A program made the position numbers and the translations under genes. The notes under the pieces were generated by a model. It was not told the DNA's origin. It did not search any database and saw only the letters and a program-made list of their open reading frames with translations. From the NCBI GenBank assembly GCA_949358305.1, contig OX442317.1, positions 9,304,186-9,368,185 on the forward strand: a stretch of 64,000 nucleotides of DNA. The letters run 5' to 3'. The first letter of the stretch is position 1, and each line of letters opens with the position of its first letter. The DNA comes from Strigamia acuminata. Its lineage: Eukaryota > Arthropoda > Chilopoda > Geophilomorpha > Linotaeniidae. Of the stretch, positions 22,735 to 34,574 are shown in pieces.

Positions 22735-23188
22735 ATGGCGTCACGCGTGAAATTTATTGATATCAATAAACTGACCAAAGAATTGGGATTCATTTGTTGG
22801 AAGGAAATTTCAGTCAAAGAGAAATTAAACATCGAAGAATCCATGATGTAAATTTTTAGTTTTATTTTTATTTATTTTATTTTTATTTATTTTTATTTAT
22901 TTTATTTTTATTTTTATTTTTATTTATTTTTATTTTTATTTATTTTATTTCTATTTTTATTTATTTTATTTTTATTTTTATTTTTAATTAATTTTAATTA
23001 ATTTGATTAATTTAATTTGATTAAATTTATTGGTTTACAGGAGTCTTCTTCAAGCAATGGTAACTCGGACGACCAATAACTTGGATTACGAGAGCCAGAA
23101 AGAGGAATACATTAGGCCTGGAAAATCGCCTTCTGATTATAAAAATGAAGACGATGCAATCAAGTGGCAAAGCAATTGCTGCTGCTAA
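22735..23188 (+). pseudogene. Truncated Rab32-like 3' fragment with new in-frame ATG, 86 codons open
   Basis: Exons 22735-22847 and 23041-23188 copy exons 4-5 of the Rab gene (10852-10956 and 11136-11283). The P-loop, switch regions and NKxD are gone, so GTPase function is impossible. An ATG (ATGGCGTCACGC) at the LTR-like junction is in frame with RVKFIDINKLTKELGF; the intron sites and the NCCC terminus are intact, and there is no stop. Changes from the parent include Met to Ile, Glu to Lys and Asn to Lys. It is either dead or a chimeric short prenylated peptide. Confidence 0.75.
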
Positions 23189-23819
23189 TGTTTGTGTAGT
23201 GATTTTCTGATTAGTTGTAGACGTGTGTTGTGTATACGTATTATTGAGTTTTCCATTAAATATTTTAAAAAATGAATTTTTGATATGTTTGTATGAGTAG
23301 ATTATGTTGCTTAAATCGTTCACTAGAGAACGCGAACTGTTGTATTTTTGGTTAATGATTTGAGAAAATTTATAATAGCACCACTCGAGTGTATCACCAA
23401 ATGTGTTATCTTTCGAACGTGTAACAGGGGGTGAGATTCTAATCTGATTAAACCAGTTGTTGGTGAAGTGTTTTTGAAGAAGAATAAGTGATCATAAGTT
23501 CCAAATGACTGATTTTTCAGAGACGTTTATAACTAATTAGACGGGCTCCAAACACTTAAGTATTTCGCTGCTCAAATTCTCGCTTTGCAGAATTTAATTT
23601 CAAAAAAAGTTAATAATTTTTAATGAATTTAGGTGACGAACTCGACCATTTTGGGTAAAAAAAAAAATGGACATTTAAGGTGAGCAAAAAAAGTTGCGTT
23701 TTATTGACCAATAAAGTAATGGGGGACCAGCAGGTGCGTTCAAATTGGTTAAGAAAAATGTGCACAACCGTTTAAGTTGGTAACCTCGTTTTCATTTCTG
23801 AATATAACGTTGTGACTAT

Positions 23820-24064
23820 GGGGACGTCCACAAATTACGTAACGCCTTGGGGGGAGGGGGTTTCAAATTTTGTTACTGGTTGTTACAAGGGGGAGGGGGG
23901 GTTCGAAATAATGTTATGTAACTTATTGAAAATTTTAAAAATTGGGGTGGGTGGGGGAGGGTAGTTAGATTTGTTACAGGGGGTTTTGTAGATTTGTTAC
24001 GACCTTGTTACAGGGTGGGTCTAAAAATCCAAAAATTAGCATTACGTAATTTATGGACGGCCCC
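23820..24064. mobile_element. PIF/Harbinger-like MITE, unit B copy
   Basis: Orthologue of 12018-12274 with shorter G runs. The left flank reads CTAT because a segment before it is missing relative to unit A. Confidence 0.8.
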
Positions 24065-24295
24065 TAACTTGTAAGTGTAGTGTATGAATATTTCAAGAAA
24101 ATTAGTTTGAATTTCAAATCCTGGTGACCATTTTGGACTTTCCGAGTCGAGTCTGAAACATATTTGACTAGCAGAAACTTGGGTTTTGCTATGGAAATAT
24201 GTCACCAATTCAGAACAAACCCTCTTAAACAGTCCAATTCGTTTTCAATTCGATGCTTCCCGGCATCGCGCCTGTAAAAAGCGCACCCCACAACA

Positions 24296-24390
24296 CTTCC
24301 GGCATTCAATGTACTCGAATATAACGTCATTCCATTGTATTAACGACATGACGTTATATTCGAGTACAATGACGGGTGGGATGCCGGAAG
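24296..24390. repeat. Foldback element, unit B copy
   Basis: Stem TGTACTCGAATATAACGTCAT (24310-24330) pairs exactly with 24348-24368. The loop differs from unit A at a few bases while the stem does not. Confidence 0.85.
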
Positions 24391-24589
24391 ACGGTATTGC
24401 TATAAATTGGTGGTTGAAAAATCATTCGATCTTCGCTATATACGCACAAGCCTGCGCTTAGTGATGATATTACTTCTTTTAGGAACATCGAATGATAAGT
24501 CATTTATTTCTCTTATTTTTATTCATTTAAGCAAACTGTAAGTATTTTCTTAACTAATTTGAATGCACCTAATATGATTTGGATCCGTT

Positions 24590-25350
24590 GTTGTGGGGCA
24601 AGGCGGGACCAGGGCCCCAGACTGTAAGGAAGGAGAAGATAAAATTCTTGGATACCATATTATTCCTGATGCTTCTCCCATCTGTGGTGAGAAATTCAAA
24701 CCAACCAAGTCCAAGTCGTCATACGATCCATTCCAAGGCCAAGAACATAAAATACCAACAAACCAACTCACAGTCTCAAATAAAAATAAACTCCAAAAAC
24801 CTCATTCGTTACCACCAAATCTCCATTTGAAATCTCTAGTTGAAACAAAACAAAAAGGAAAATTGAAATAAAAAAACCACATCTGGAACTATTCAATTAA
24901 AAAATAAAAACAAGAAAATAGAATTAAAAATTATTTCACAATCCCGTCTGCTGGCAAAAAAATAATAATAACAACAATTACAATTCCCAACAAAGCGCAA
25001 ACGAATTGTTCGAAGCAAAAAAGAAGGACGAGTTGTCCTTGAAATGGATCGAGAGCGCCTCGATCTTCCATGTACAAGTGACGTCATTCCACAACCCGCC
25101 GAAGACTGTTCTGAGACACGAGTAGCACATAAACAAACGTCACACAAGGAACCGTTCAATCACATGTTTTTGGCGAGCCGATTTAAGCCTACCACTACAG
25201 CGTCGCGGAAAAATCACAGCGGATCCGAGCATGAAAAGGAGGAAAATGTAACGTGTTCCCGTTGCAATGATGCTGTGACGATAATATCTCGAGAGATGCT
25301 AGGTAACACACACAAACTCACACACAAATGCAGGACAAACGATCAATAAT
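24590..25350 (+). pseudogene. Possible decayed coding fragments
   Basis: Protein-like text appears in different frames. At 24593-24871 it reads GQGGTRAPDCKEGEDKILGY and ends with a Lys-rich tail. At about 24987-25090 another frame reads ANELFEAKKKDELSLKWIES. At 25044-25349 there is a frame with a CSRCNDA zinc-knuckle-like pair. They do not join into one clean model and no family was recognised. The segment is present only in unit B (24403-27042). Confidence 0.25.
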
Positions 25351-25826
25351 GCTTTTCATCTTTCATCCACAGTGCGACCACTCATGCAGGAACTCGTTTT
25401 TATTTAGACCAGGAAACAGTGCATCTTTTTTTTTTAAACATTGGTAATTGTAAATAGAAAAAAATGGGGAACATTGTGACAAATACTATTCAAAAGAAAA
25501 AGAAAACTTAAGAAAGAAAAAAAATATTATTTTCCTAGATGTCGTAGGATTGGATTCATCATCTGAGGTGAAATAATATTTGCAGTGATTTATACATTGG
25601 AGAAGATTATTTCAGGGTTTGTGAAATTTTATGGTAATTGGAATCTGTTATTACAGTATGCGTCATTCATTAAGTCATTTAAAGTTGTTTACATTTTTAA
25701 AACCAGTTTAAAAGCAAGGGTGGTACTATATCTGGAACCATGTTCTGGTAAAAGATTTGGCAATTCCTGTTTAAAATCACCAAGCTTCAAAGAGTGATAA
25801 TTACTACACTAATTTATGGAAATTAT

Positions 25827-25834
25827 TATATTTA

Positions 25835-25876
<42 letters not shown>

Positions 25877-25905
25877 TATTATTATTATTATTACTATTAA
25901 TGTGA
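25827..25905. repeat. (ATT)n microsatellite
   Basis: A long TTA/ATT run with a few ACT interruptions. Confidence 0.95.
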
Positions 25906-26329
25906 TTATTCTATGATTTTTGTATTCGAAAAAGCTATTTCCACTGATATCGGTGCATATAGACGTATGGGCTATTTTCACCGATTTCGGTTGAAATGAT
26001 CCCAGAAATCGGTGGAAATGATCGCCTAATTCTTACTAAAATAATTGTTCATTATTCCAGAAGAAAATATATTTTTTGTTTTTTTATTTTAATGAAAAAA
26101 AAAACCTGATTTGGTTTACTAAGTGATGAATTTAAAACAAAATAAAAAACATTTAAAATTTAAAATTAACAAAATAAGGGCATAGTTTTTTTTTTGTTTT
26201 ATTACTTTTGAGTATGGAATATAAAAAAGGAATCAGTTAATATATTTCATTTATTTTATTTTATTTTATTTTATTTATATTTCATATTCAAATTTAATTG
26301 AAAAAAAAAAAAAAAACTATGCTCTTATT

Positions 26330-26835
26330 CAGTGTTGGGCACGATACTCGGTACTGTACCGTAGCCCGTACCGCGGTACTTCTGTGCCAGCTTTGTATCG
26401 GGACCGCAGTACTTCTGTGCCAGCTTTGTCTGTTTGTTTTAAACTTGAAAATTAATAAAGTCAAATTAAAAGTTTATTATTAATAAACTTTTAATGGCTT
26501 TTTAATACTTTCACAACTTATTGATGTTTATACTCACTTTGAATGAGTGTACTAGTAAACATCAACTTGTTAAAATTAAAGTGGAAAACGGGAGAAAACA
26601 CAAGAATCTCGTGTTTTCTCGTGTTTTCCCATGTACCGTGAAATGTACCGCAAAATCCCGATACCGGTACTGTACCAGGACCGCGATACTTTGTGCGGAA
26701 GCGTCTTGTACCGCGTACCTGTACCGCAGTACCGTTCTAGGTACCGCGTACCGGGACCTTGGTACTTTACAGAACCTGCGCAAGTACCGCGTACTTGTAC
26801 AGTGGTACACATTGGGTGTACCGCGCCCAACACTG
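26330..26835. mobile_element. hAT-like element with exact 8-bp target duplication
   Basis: CAGTGTTGGGC at the left and GCCCAACACTG at the right, with CTCTTATT on both sides (26322-26329 and 26836-26843). The interior is filled with GTACCG/CGGTAC repeats. Length 506 bp, non-coding. Confidence 0.93.
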
Positions 26836-27005
26836 CTCTTATTTTGCTAATTTAAAATTTAAAATGTTTTTCATTTTGTTTTAAATTAATCACTCAGTAA
26901 ACTAAATCAGATTTTTTTTTTCATTAAAATAAAAAAAACGAAGAGTATACTTTCTTCTGGAATAATGAACAATTATTTTAGTAAGAATTAGGTGATCATT
27001 TCCAC

Positions 27006-27186
27006 CAGGGCCAGCATGAGGGGTGAGGCGGTGAAGCTGTCGCCTCGGGCGGCATAATTCTAGGGGCGGCATCTTAGGGCGCACAATCCAATTTTTTTCC
27101 AACAAGAAAAATAATTTTTTTTTACCGTTCAAAAGGGCGGCATGTGCCTTGCTCGCCTCAGGTGGAAATGTGTCGCACCGGCCCTG
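27006..27186. mobile_element. hAT-like MITE, 181 bp, with 8-bp target duplication
   Basis: CAGGGCC...GGCCCTG ends with ATTTCCAC duplicated at 26998-27005 and 27187-27194. The right part of the same insertion, with its left end lost, is at about 12648-12805 in unit A. Confidence 0.9.
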
Positions 27187-27409
27187 ATTTCCACCGAAAT
27201 CGGTGAAAATAGCCCACACGTCTATTTCCACCGATACCGAAATCAGTGGAAATATCCTCGGCCTTTTATATTTACTTTTTTCTCGCACACATGTGCAGAC
27301 GTTGACTGGTAGTTGCAAGAAGGCTAAATAGCTTTATGAAAGCAACTACCGTTCTTCATTATCGAAATACAACTTTTAACGGCTGATTTTGTTTCGCAGA
27401 TACAACATA

Positions 27410-30400
27410 ATGCGTCGTAGTGCAACGCGCCGATTTGCAGTGATCTTTCTATTCGGTGGCCTGCTGACTTATCTTTCCTACAAAGTCGGCACTAGCGTCA
27501 TTTCGTACACATCGCTGGAAGATATCAGAGATAGATCGACTTTACAAGCTAGAGTGCAAAGCCAATTGAATGCAGATAAGTTTGTTGTCAATCCTAAAGG
27601 CCAGGCATGTCTGCATCCGGATTTAGACGCCAACGATCCGGTCTTGTCCAAGTTCTTTTCTCCCAGTTCGCCAATTGCTTGCGATTCGGAACCCGACTGG
27701 GTTTGCGTGTCAGGCGGTAAGGTCTCCGAGTGCAATCACACATCCCAAAAACACAAGCAAATAGAATGTACTTACAACTTCTTGGAACGGGTTTCGGACT
27801 TCAAAACGGCCGAAATGGAAGCTATCCATGCGAACGAAGGTGAACCGGTCAGTCTCCGGTCGGATTTTTTCAAGGTCCGGTGCGAGGATGCAAATGGGGA
27901 GCAATGGAGCAACATCATGGCCGGAATCCGAAAAGACGACGAAGTGCGTCGAAGGGCCGGCAAGAACCGATTACCGAACGACGCTTTAGGGTTAAACGTA
28001 CTTATATGGGGCCACGACTCGCTCTCCAGAATGACTTTTATGAGGAAAATGCCAAAAACCTATGAATACATCACTGAAATGTTGGGTGCTGTTGTTCTTA
28101 AGGGATACAATATAGTTGGAGACGGAACTCCACAAGCTCTCATACCAATACTAACTGGAAAAACTGAACTGGAATTACCCGAAACCAGGAAGCGGATGGG
28201 CAGTAAAGCGCAACATGTGAATGTGTATCCATTTGTGTGGAAGGATTTTCAGGACCACGGATATGTGACAGGGTATGCGGAAGATTGTCCCGGAATTGGG
28301 ACGTTCACTTATCGACTCATGGGATTCAATGAACAGCCCACAGATCATTACATGAGGACATTCTATTTGTCAGCTGTTGAAGAGTACAGTCAACACCTGG
28401 AATATTGTTTGAGGGCAACTCCAAGGCATAAAGTAAATGAAAAGCAACAAAAAAAGAAAAGTGTTTTAAACCACACGTTTCAAAAATATATTTTACAATA
28501 TAGTGGAGCGTCGATTGGCCAAACTGGGCGGGCGTTGTTTGTTTGCATAATCGGTCATTACTTATACACATACTGTATTGTACACAAAAACAAAAGAAAT
28601 TGACTAAAATTGATTAAAAAGTCGATAAAACGTCGATCACTACTGTTTGGTTAACAGGTCATACACATGACCGCTGTTCAGATAATCGATGCTCTTTGTG
28701 TATTGTTTTTCACTTAATGTATTCGGAAATCAACAGTTGTGTTCAAAAAAACTGGAGCCGCACTCTAGGCTGGCAATTGAAATTGTGAGTAATTTCGTGT
28801 TTTTCCACGTTTTTCCACGTTTTTCCACGTAGGTTAAACATACCCTTGTCTGCTATACAAGTATTATACAAGTATCACTGGTTGATGTCTGGTGTTTCAC
28901 CTAGTGGGAAAATACGAAATTACTCACAATTTCGATTGCCAGCTTGGAGTGAGGGTCTAGTTTTTTTTAACATGACTGTACACCAATTTCGCAAAATGAA
29001 GTATGGAGTATAATACAGGGTGGGCCAAAAGTCCCTTTTGTGACTTTTGGCCCACCCTGTACAACTGAAAAAATGCGTATGAAAATGCATTAATATTTGC
29101 TAAATAATGATATTGGGAATGCACTTCGTAACACATTGTACAAAATGTATTACAAAATGCATTTAAGACCCGATAAAGGATTGATAATTCCGAAATACGT
29201 CATTACGCATCGAAACACGGTGGGTTAAAATCCGAAACGGTTTCAAATGTCAACAATTGCAAGAGCATAGTTTATTTGTTTTTTTTTAAAATTAAATTTG
29301 AATATGAAATATAAATAAAATAAAATAAAATAAATAAAATATATTAACTGATTCCTTTTTTATATTCCATACTCAAAAGTAATAAAACAAAAAAAAACTA
29401 TGCCCTTATTTTGTTAATTTTAAATTTCAATGTATTTTAGAATTTAAAAAGTATTTAAAAGTTGGATTATTCAACAGGTTATGATGAATTGGATGAAGGA
29501 ATTTTTCACCATGTACGCAGACAAGCCAAAATTCGCATTTAGTTTTCATTCTGAATTAAGCCATGACAATTTAAATAAAATCGGATCAGCTGACGACGAT
29601 CTCCATCAAATGATCTACTTCCTGCAGTCTCAGGGACATTTAAACACCACGCTCCTTGTCATCATGAGTGACCACGGACACAGGTATGCGAAATACAACC
29701 AAATCTAACAATTTTCTTCTTTATTTTTTAATTTCAGATTTTCTCAAGTTCGTGAGACACAACAAGGCAAACAAGAGGAACGGCTGCCTTTCTTTGCATT
29801 TGTTTTTCCACCTTGGTTCGAACAAAAGTACCCAATTGCCATGATGAACTTCCGGCGAAACTCCGAACGCCTTACCACTCCATTCGATATTTATCCCACT
29901 TTGTACAACATCCTTCATTTTGAAGGACCGGGCAAAGGAAATGTCAAAGACCGCGGCATCAGTTTGTTTAAAGAAGTAAAACGCGCTCAAACCGATTAAG
30001 CCCGCTGCTAACACGAGCGATTTGATTTTCCAAAGGTTCCTTTAAGCCGCACTTGCATGGATGCCGACGTGGAGCCACATTGGTGCGCCTGTCTCAATTG
30101 GAAACCCGTTGACGTAGGCGAGGAAATTGTGCAACAAGCAGCGGAAGCCCTCGTGCAGCACATTAATGACATAACCGATTTAGAAAGAGAGCTTTGCGAA
30201 ATTCTCAAATTGGATAAAATTGTATGGGCTGGAAAATTTCTTCCTACCAAAGGTTGTTGTTAGTTTTTTTTTATTTTTGGTTCTTTTTTGCTACTCTCGA
30301 TGCCAAATTCAAATACCGTAAATCATCTCATAATGTGCGGCTGTTTTAATTACAAAATCCGGATTTCCCCGCGTATTAATAGAGACCCGTGCATAAAAAA

Positions 30401-31409
30401 AAAATTGAAAATCCTGTTTAACTGCATTCCGATCCGAATTGTCCAAATTTGAACATACCGGTGTTCAGTTTAGTTTCATATTGCCAATTTACGGTGGCTA
30501 TACTCTGTCTGACCTTTTCACTGGTGTAGTGATACATAAAAGTAGAACAATACACCAGGTTTTATTTAGAACTTCGTTGTTGTTTTAATGGAATTCTTTG
30601 TGTGAATAGTATGATCGCGATCGCACACTCCACAGTAAGGAGTAATAAGGCTGGAGTTTTCTCTATTCTTAAGGTCAGACAGAGTATAGACAATAGTTAT
30701 ACGCGAAAAATTGCCAATTTTTACATGCAGATCACACTTTTATACTTTTCACATTCATTTACTGCAAAAACTACATTTTTGTACCAAAAAGACATTTCTA
30801 TCAGCAAAAATCTACTTTTTACAGCCAAAAATTCAAGTCATCCTTACCGCGTTATATTAGAGACCTTAAGTAAAGGAGACTTTTGAATTTCTGCAGAGTA
30901 ATTACAAAATCTAGATTTTCCCTGCACTTTATTAGAGGCCTGCAGTCTATTGGAGACCCACGCACTATGAGAGGATGTACGGTAGTAAACTCGCATTTTT
31001 TTTGCACACGGAAAGACAAAATTCTAACATTATTTATTGCCCGTGAGTGAATAGGCGCGGTCTGGACGCGTAACAGTATTTACTGTACACCTTTTACTTT
31101 CTGAAACAATAGACTTTTCTGCTTTCAGGTTTACTTCAGTTTAAAAAGAATGCCGATTACGACGGCTTTGTAGCCGATATGTCTGATCGGACAACAGTCA
31201 GCATCGAGTTGTACCAAGTTCAAATCCACACTCAACCCGGAGAAGGGCATTTCGAAGCGTCGTTGAAATACGATGTATCGACAAAAACTTTCAGTATCAG
31301 AACGTCGGACATAAGTCGAGTGAACAAATACGGACAAGCGGCGGAATGCGTCGAAGAAACGCAGGAGCAGTTACGCAAATACTGCTATTGCAAGACCCAA
31401 ATGACTTGA
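27410..31409 (+). CDS. DUF229 family type II membrane protein, copy B
   Basis: Five exons: 27410-28432, 29478-29683, 29738-29975, 30036-30252 and 31129-31409, in phase and intact, 654 aa. The architecture matches copy A: signal anchor near residues 9-25, DSLSR nucleophile context, SDHGH metal motif and Cys-rich C-terminus. In exon 1 only about six residues differ (for example His3 to Arg, Ala to Thr in the membrane segment, Ser to Arg in LQASVQ, Asn to Asp in IACNSEPD), and catalytic-motif residues do not differ. All splice sites are conserved. Intron 1 is about 1.0 kb, half that of copy A, because two elements are absent or collapsed. The proximal upstream sequence (about 150 bp and the 5' UTR acceptor) is shared, so both copies may keep promoters. 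Confidence 0.9.
28752..28965. mobile_element. Foldback MITE, unit B copy, rearranged centre
   Basis: Same arms as 14322-14530. The centre has lost the AACGCAGACAACAGGTGATAAT part and gained a triplicated TTTTTCCACG (about 28799-28828). Confidence 0.75.
29016..29059. mobile_element. 44-bp remnant of the mariner-like element
   Basis: CAGGGTGGGCCAAAAGTC, a short spacer CCTTTTGT, then its complement, flanked by TA. The full 552-bp form is at 14614-15165, so about 508 internal bases are missing. Confidence 0.9.
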
Positions 31410-31786
31410 AATTGAAAACCCTACCTTAAGCATCTAAGTATTTTTATAATTTGGTATTTAACTATAAAGCGGGGCATGTCATCTAGCGCGACAAGAGCAA
31501 CAACGATCTCAATCTACAGCGACAGGCGAAACTGCGGCTTCCGTATCTGTATTTTGTATTTTCATTTCTTTCCTAACCTTACCAATTTTTTATACAAAAA
31601 CTTCATCGAAATGAATTTTAAGAATTGGCTTGTCGCGGTATATTGATGTCGTGGTAGATCCTGTCGCTGCAAATATGCAGCCCAAGTATCACAATGAACG
31701 ATTAAACATCGCATTAGATAGATGCAATGTTTAATATCGTATCTGCTATGTTAAATCGATCTTCCGTGCTACTGGAGAGTTATCTC

Positions 31787-32087
31787 CAGTGTTGTATGCG
31801 TTACTGGAATTTGATAACTTGTTACCGTTACCGTTACTTGGCCAAAAAAGTAGTTTCCAACCGTTACCAATATTTATACATATAATTTGTAAAAACTATA
31901 ACGTTTTTGCTACATATTTGTAATACGTGGCAAAGTCGTGATAATATGTATAAAAGTAATGGTAACGTATTGTTTAATAAACGGTCGTTACAACAAAAAA
32001 AGTAATGAATTACCGGTGCGTTACACTGGCCAAATTAAGTAACGCGTTACCGTTACAGTTACGTAACGCGTTAAGCACACAACACTG
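31787..32087. mobile_element. hAT-like MITE, unit B copy
   Basis: CAGTGTTGTATGCG...ACAACACTG with GTTATCTC at the left and GTTATCTG at the right. Orthologue of 18431-18733; here the left end keeps canonical CAGTG where unit A has CGGTG. Confidence 0.9.
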
Positions 32088-32997
32088 GTTATCTGTGTAA
32101 CCTTCACTGCAAATGCAACACAATCAAATACTAGTCCCATATAATGTCCAATACTTCCACATCCCCATTACTAATTAATAAAGATGTAACGGAAAGATTT
32201 CCTGTTTGTGATGTTGTGATGCATTTGCAAAGAATATTACAGAGATAAGCTAAATATAGTTAGCCTCTTGTACTGTCATACATCTGTTGTTAATGTGATT
32301 TTGTTTTTGTGATATATATATACATATAGAGAAGACTCTCAATTGGATTTATTTTTCGTGATTGATACAATTTTCTACTAATTAATGTCCATTACCAAGT
32401 AAAAAGACAATTTTTATTTTTTTTTTTACTTATTGTTCATGACATTTATACATCAGAAAAATTGTAATTAGTACTTGAATTATTGATGTTGTATACCGTA
32501 AATTTATATATATATATATATATATATACCATTGTGTGTAATTTGTACACGCAACATTTCTTTTGGCTGTAACCAAAGATTAAGTGCATGGAAAAAAAAC
32601 AACAGGTAGAACAAATCCTGTTATTATTAGAGTAATTTTGTTTGTTTATTGTTTTCGTCGTTTTTGTTGAGTATTATCATATTTATATAATATATTATAT
32701 ATATGTATAAATATATATACCATTATATTGTTATTGTATATGCCTTGGAAATGAATAAAAATCACACATCTTTTACCAATGCGTTGTCGTCGCAAATCCA
32801 TGTGAGACCAAGGCCAGATTAAGCTTTTTTTGGACGCCTAGACAAATTTTTTCCAGATTCCTTGTAGGTTAAATTAAGCCTGTGTAATTAGTTTTGGTCT
32901 TAAATTAAGTTTTTTTTGTCTAATAATCAATTTTTTGACCTTACACTGGATTTTTAAGGCCTGAAAATAAATTTTTAGCCTAAAATTAAATTTTTTT

Positions 32998-33790
32998 TTG
33001 CCTAAAATTGGATATGTTTGGCCTAAAATTGGATATGTTTGGCCTAAAATTGGATATGTTTGGCCTAAAATTGGATATGTTTGGCCTAAAATTGGATATG
33101 TTTGGCCTAAAATTGGATATGTTTGGCCTAAAATTGGATATGTTTGGCCTAAAATTGGATATGTTTGGCCTAAAATTGGATATGTTTGGCCTAAAATTGG
33201 ATATGTTTGGCCTAAAATTGGTTATTTTGGCCTAAAATTGGATATTTTGCCCTAAAATTGGATATATTTGGCCTAAAATTGGATATTTTGGCCTAAAATT
33301 GGATATATTTGGCCTAAAATTAGATATTTTGGCCTAAAATTAGATATTTTGGCCTAAAATTAGATATTTTGGCCTAAAATTAGATATTTTGGCCTAAAAT
33401 TAGATATTTTGGCCTAAAATTAGATATTTTGGCCAAAAATTGAATATTTTGGTCTAAATTGGGATATTTTGGCCTAAAATTGAATATTTTGGCCTAAAAT
33501 GAGATATTTTGGCCTAAAATTGGATATTTTGCCCTAAAATTGGATATTTTGGCCTAAAATTGGATATTTTGGCCAAAAATTGAATATTTTGGTCTAAAAT
33601 GGGATATTTTGGCCTAAAATTGAATATTTTGGCCTAAAATTGGATATTTTGGCCTAAAATTGGATATTTTGGCCTAAAATTGGATATTTTGGCCTAAAAT
33701 TGGATATTTTGGCCTTAAATTTGATATTTTGGCTTTTAAAATTGGATTTTCTGACCTAAAATTGGATTTTTTTAAACCTAAAATTGGATT
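32998..33790. repeat. 20-21-bp minisatellite, about 38 copies, evolving in blocks
   Basis: About eleven nearly identical 21-bp units GGCCTAAAATTGGATATGTT(T) are followed by 20-bp units GGCCTAAAATTGGATATTTT with TAGATA and TGAATA sub-blocks. Apparent ORFs here are repeat artefacts. Confidence 0.97.
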
Positions 33791-33797
33791 TTTCACC

Positions 33798-34010
33798 TAA
33801 AGCCTGGTTCACACTTACGGATACGTTACATACGTTGCATCCGGGGTTCGCCGCAATGAGCTGCGATTGGCTGCGGGAAAAAAATCGCCCGGAAAAATAT
33901 AAATATTTCCAATTTTTCCGCGCGATTTTTTTCCGTAGCCAATCACACCAAACCCCAGCTGCAACAATTTCGCAGCGTATCCGCATGAGTAAACCAGGCT
34001 TCAGATTAGA
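33798..34010. mobile_element. MITE inserted in the minisatellite
   Basis: AAGCCTGGTTCACACTTACG at the left mirrors GTATCCGCATGAGTAAACCAGGCTT at the right. The interior carries GCATCCGGGGTTCGCCGCAA and a mirrored Trp-rich-looking GC block. It is related to 15602-15775. Minisatellite-like text resumes on its right side. Confidence 0.82.
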
Positions 34011-34348
34011 TTTTCCACCTAAAATTGGATTTTTAGATCCAATATTCAATCGTTCGGCCTAAAATTGAATCTTTTAAATCCCGCTTGCTAAAGACATCTC
34101 TCTTTTTTCTCTACCCTACAATGCTTAATCTCTTTTGCAGGACATTCAGCATGTTTCTACAGATTTGAAGTCAACAACTAGCGCCGCCAATCGCAAAGCG
34201 GATACCCAAAAAACTAAAAACCAAATCCTCATTTTCCCCACTAAAATTTCCTCCGTCACAATTCACGCAATGCCCTCTCTCGTCATCCTCCCAAACCAAT
34301 CCGCCCTTCCTCCACACCGCCAACACATCCAACCCAAGCCCCATCTCC

Positions 34349-34574
34349 TCCGCACAGACGCAATTCGCCTTTACCGCCTCGCACCGAGCGAGATCTCGCG
34401 GGAGAACATTCCAACTCAGCCGGCGGCGATGAGTGCCCGCAAGAGAAAGGCCTTTGCGTTGCAAACAACGCGTGCGATCCCACTTTGTGCCGTGCACAAG
34501 GTGCCGTACCCGCACTCCGTTCGCCCCGCGCCGCTGCCGGCTCACTTGTTGACACCCAAAAACGCATCCTCAGG
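34349..34574 (+). CDS. Candidate exon of an unidentified Cys-containing protein
   Basis: A strong acceptor (CATCTCCTCCGCACAG) and donor (CCTCAG then GTAAGTCT) bracket an open frame reading RNSPLPPRTERD, AGGDECPQEKGLCVANNACD, PTLCRAQGAVPALRSP and ending VDTQKRILR. The composition (Cys pairs, Pro/Arg linker, dibasic KR) suggests a secreted or extracellular protein. The same frame is open for about 100 bases further 5'. The longer open frame in another phase (34135-34662) is less protein-like. No start codon or partner exon is established. Confidence 0.35.

Larger units (their letters stand above)
25935..27253. mobile_element. Large foldback element with two nested hAT-like insertions
   Basis: The left TTTCCACTGATATCGG and following 380 bp are mirrored at the right as far as ACCGATACCGAAATCAGTGG. 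Landmarks on both arms include ATTCTTACTAAAATAATTGT and ACCTGATTTGGTTTACT-like text. The centre is interrupted by the element at 26330-26835 and the right arm by 27006-27186. A partial copy of one arm also lies at about 29268-29425. The last bases of this element remain in unit A at 12806-12834. Confidence 0.8.
19706..32557. repeat. Tandem segmental duplication, unit B
   Basis: Direct repeat of unit A (offset 14,280 at the left edge, 14,430 in DUF229 exon 1 and 12,853 at the right edge). It lacks 6875-10851 of unit A, carries 19795-20775 and 24403-27042 that A lacks, and joins A through a single unmatched base (G19705) beside a shared CAT. Confidence 0.93.

Noticed and set aside
5674-33790. 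CRISPR-like arrays
   Set aside because: The repeats are head-to-tail with no unique spacers, and the genome is eukaryotic. The 20071-20284 hairpins have no constant repeat with spacers of fixed length either.
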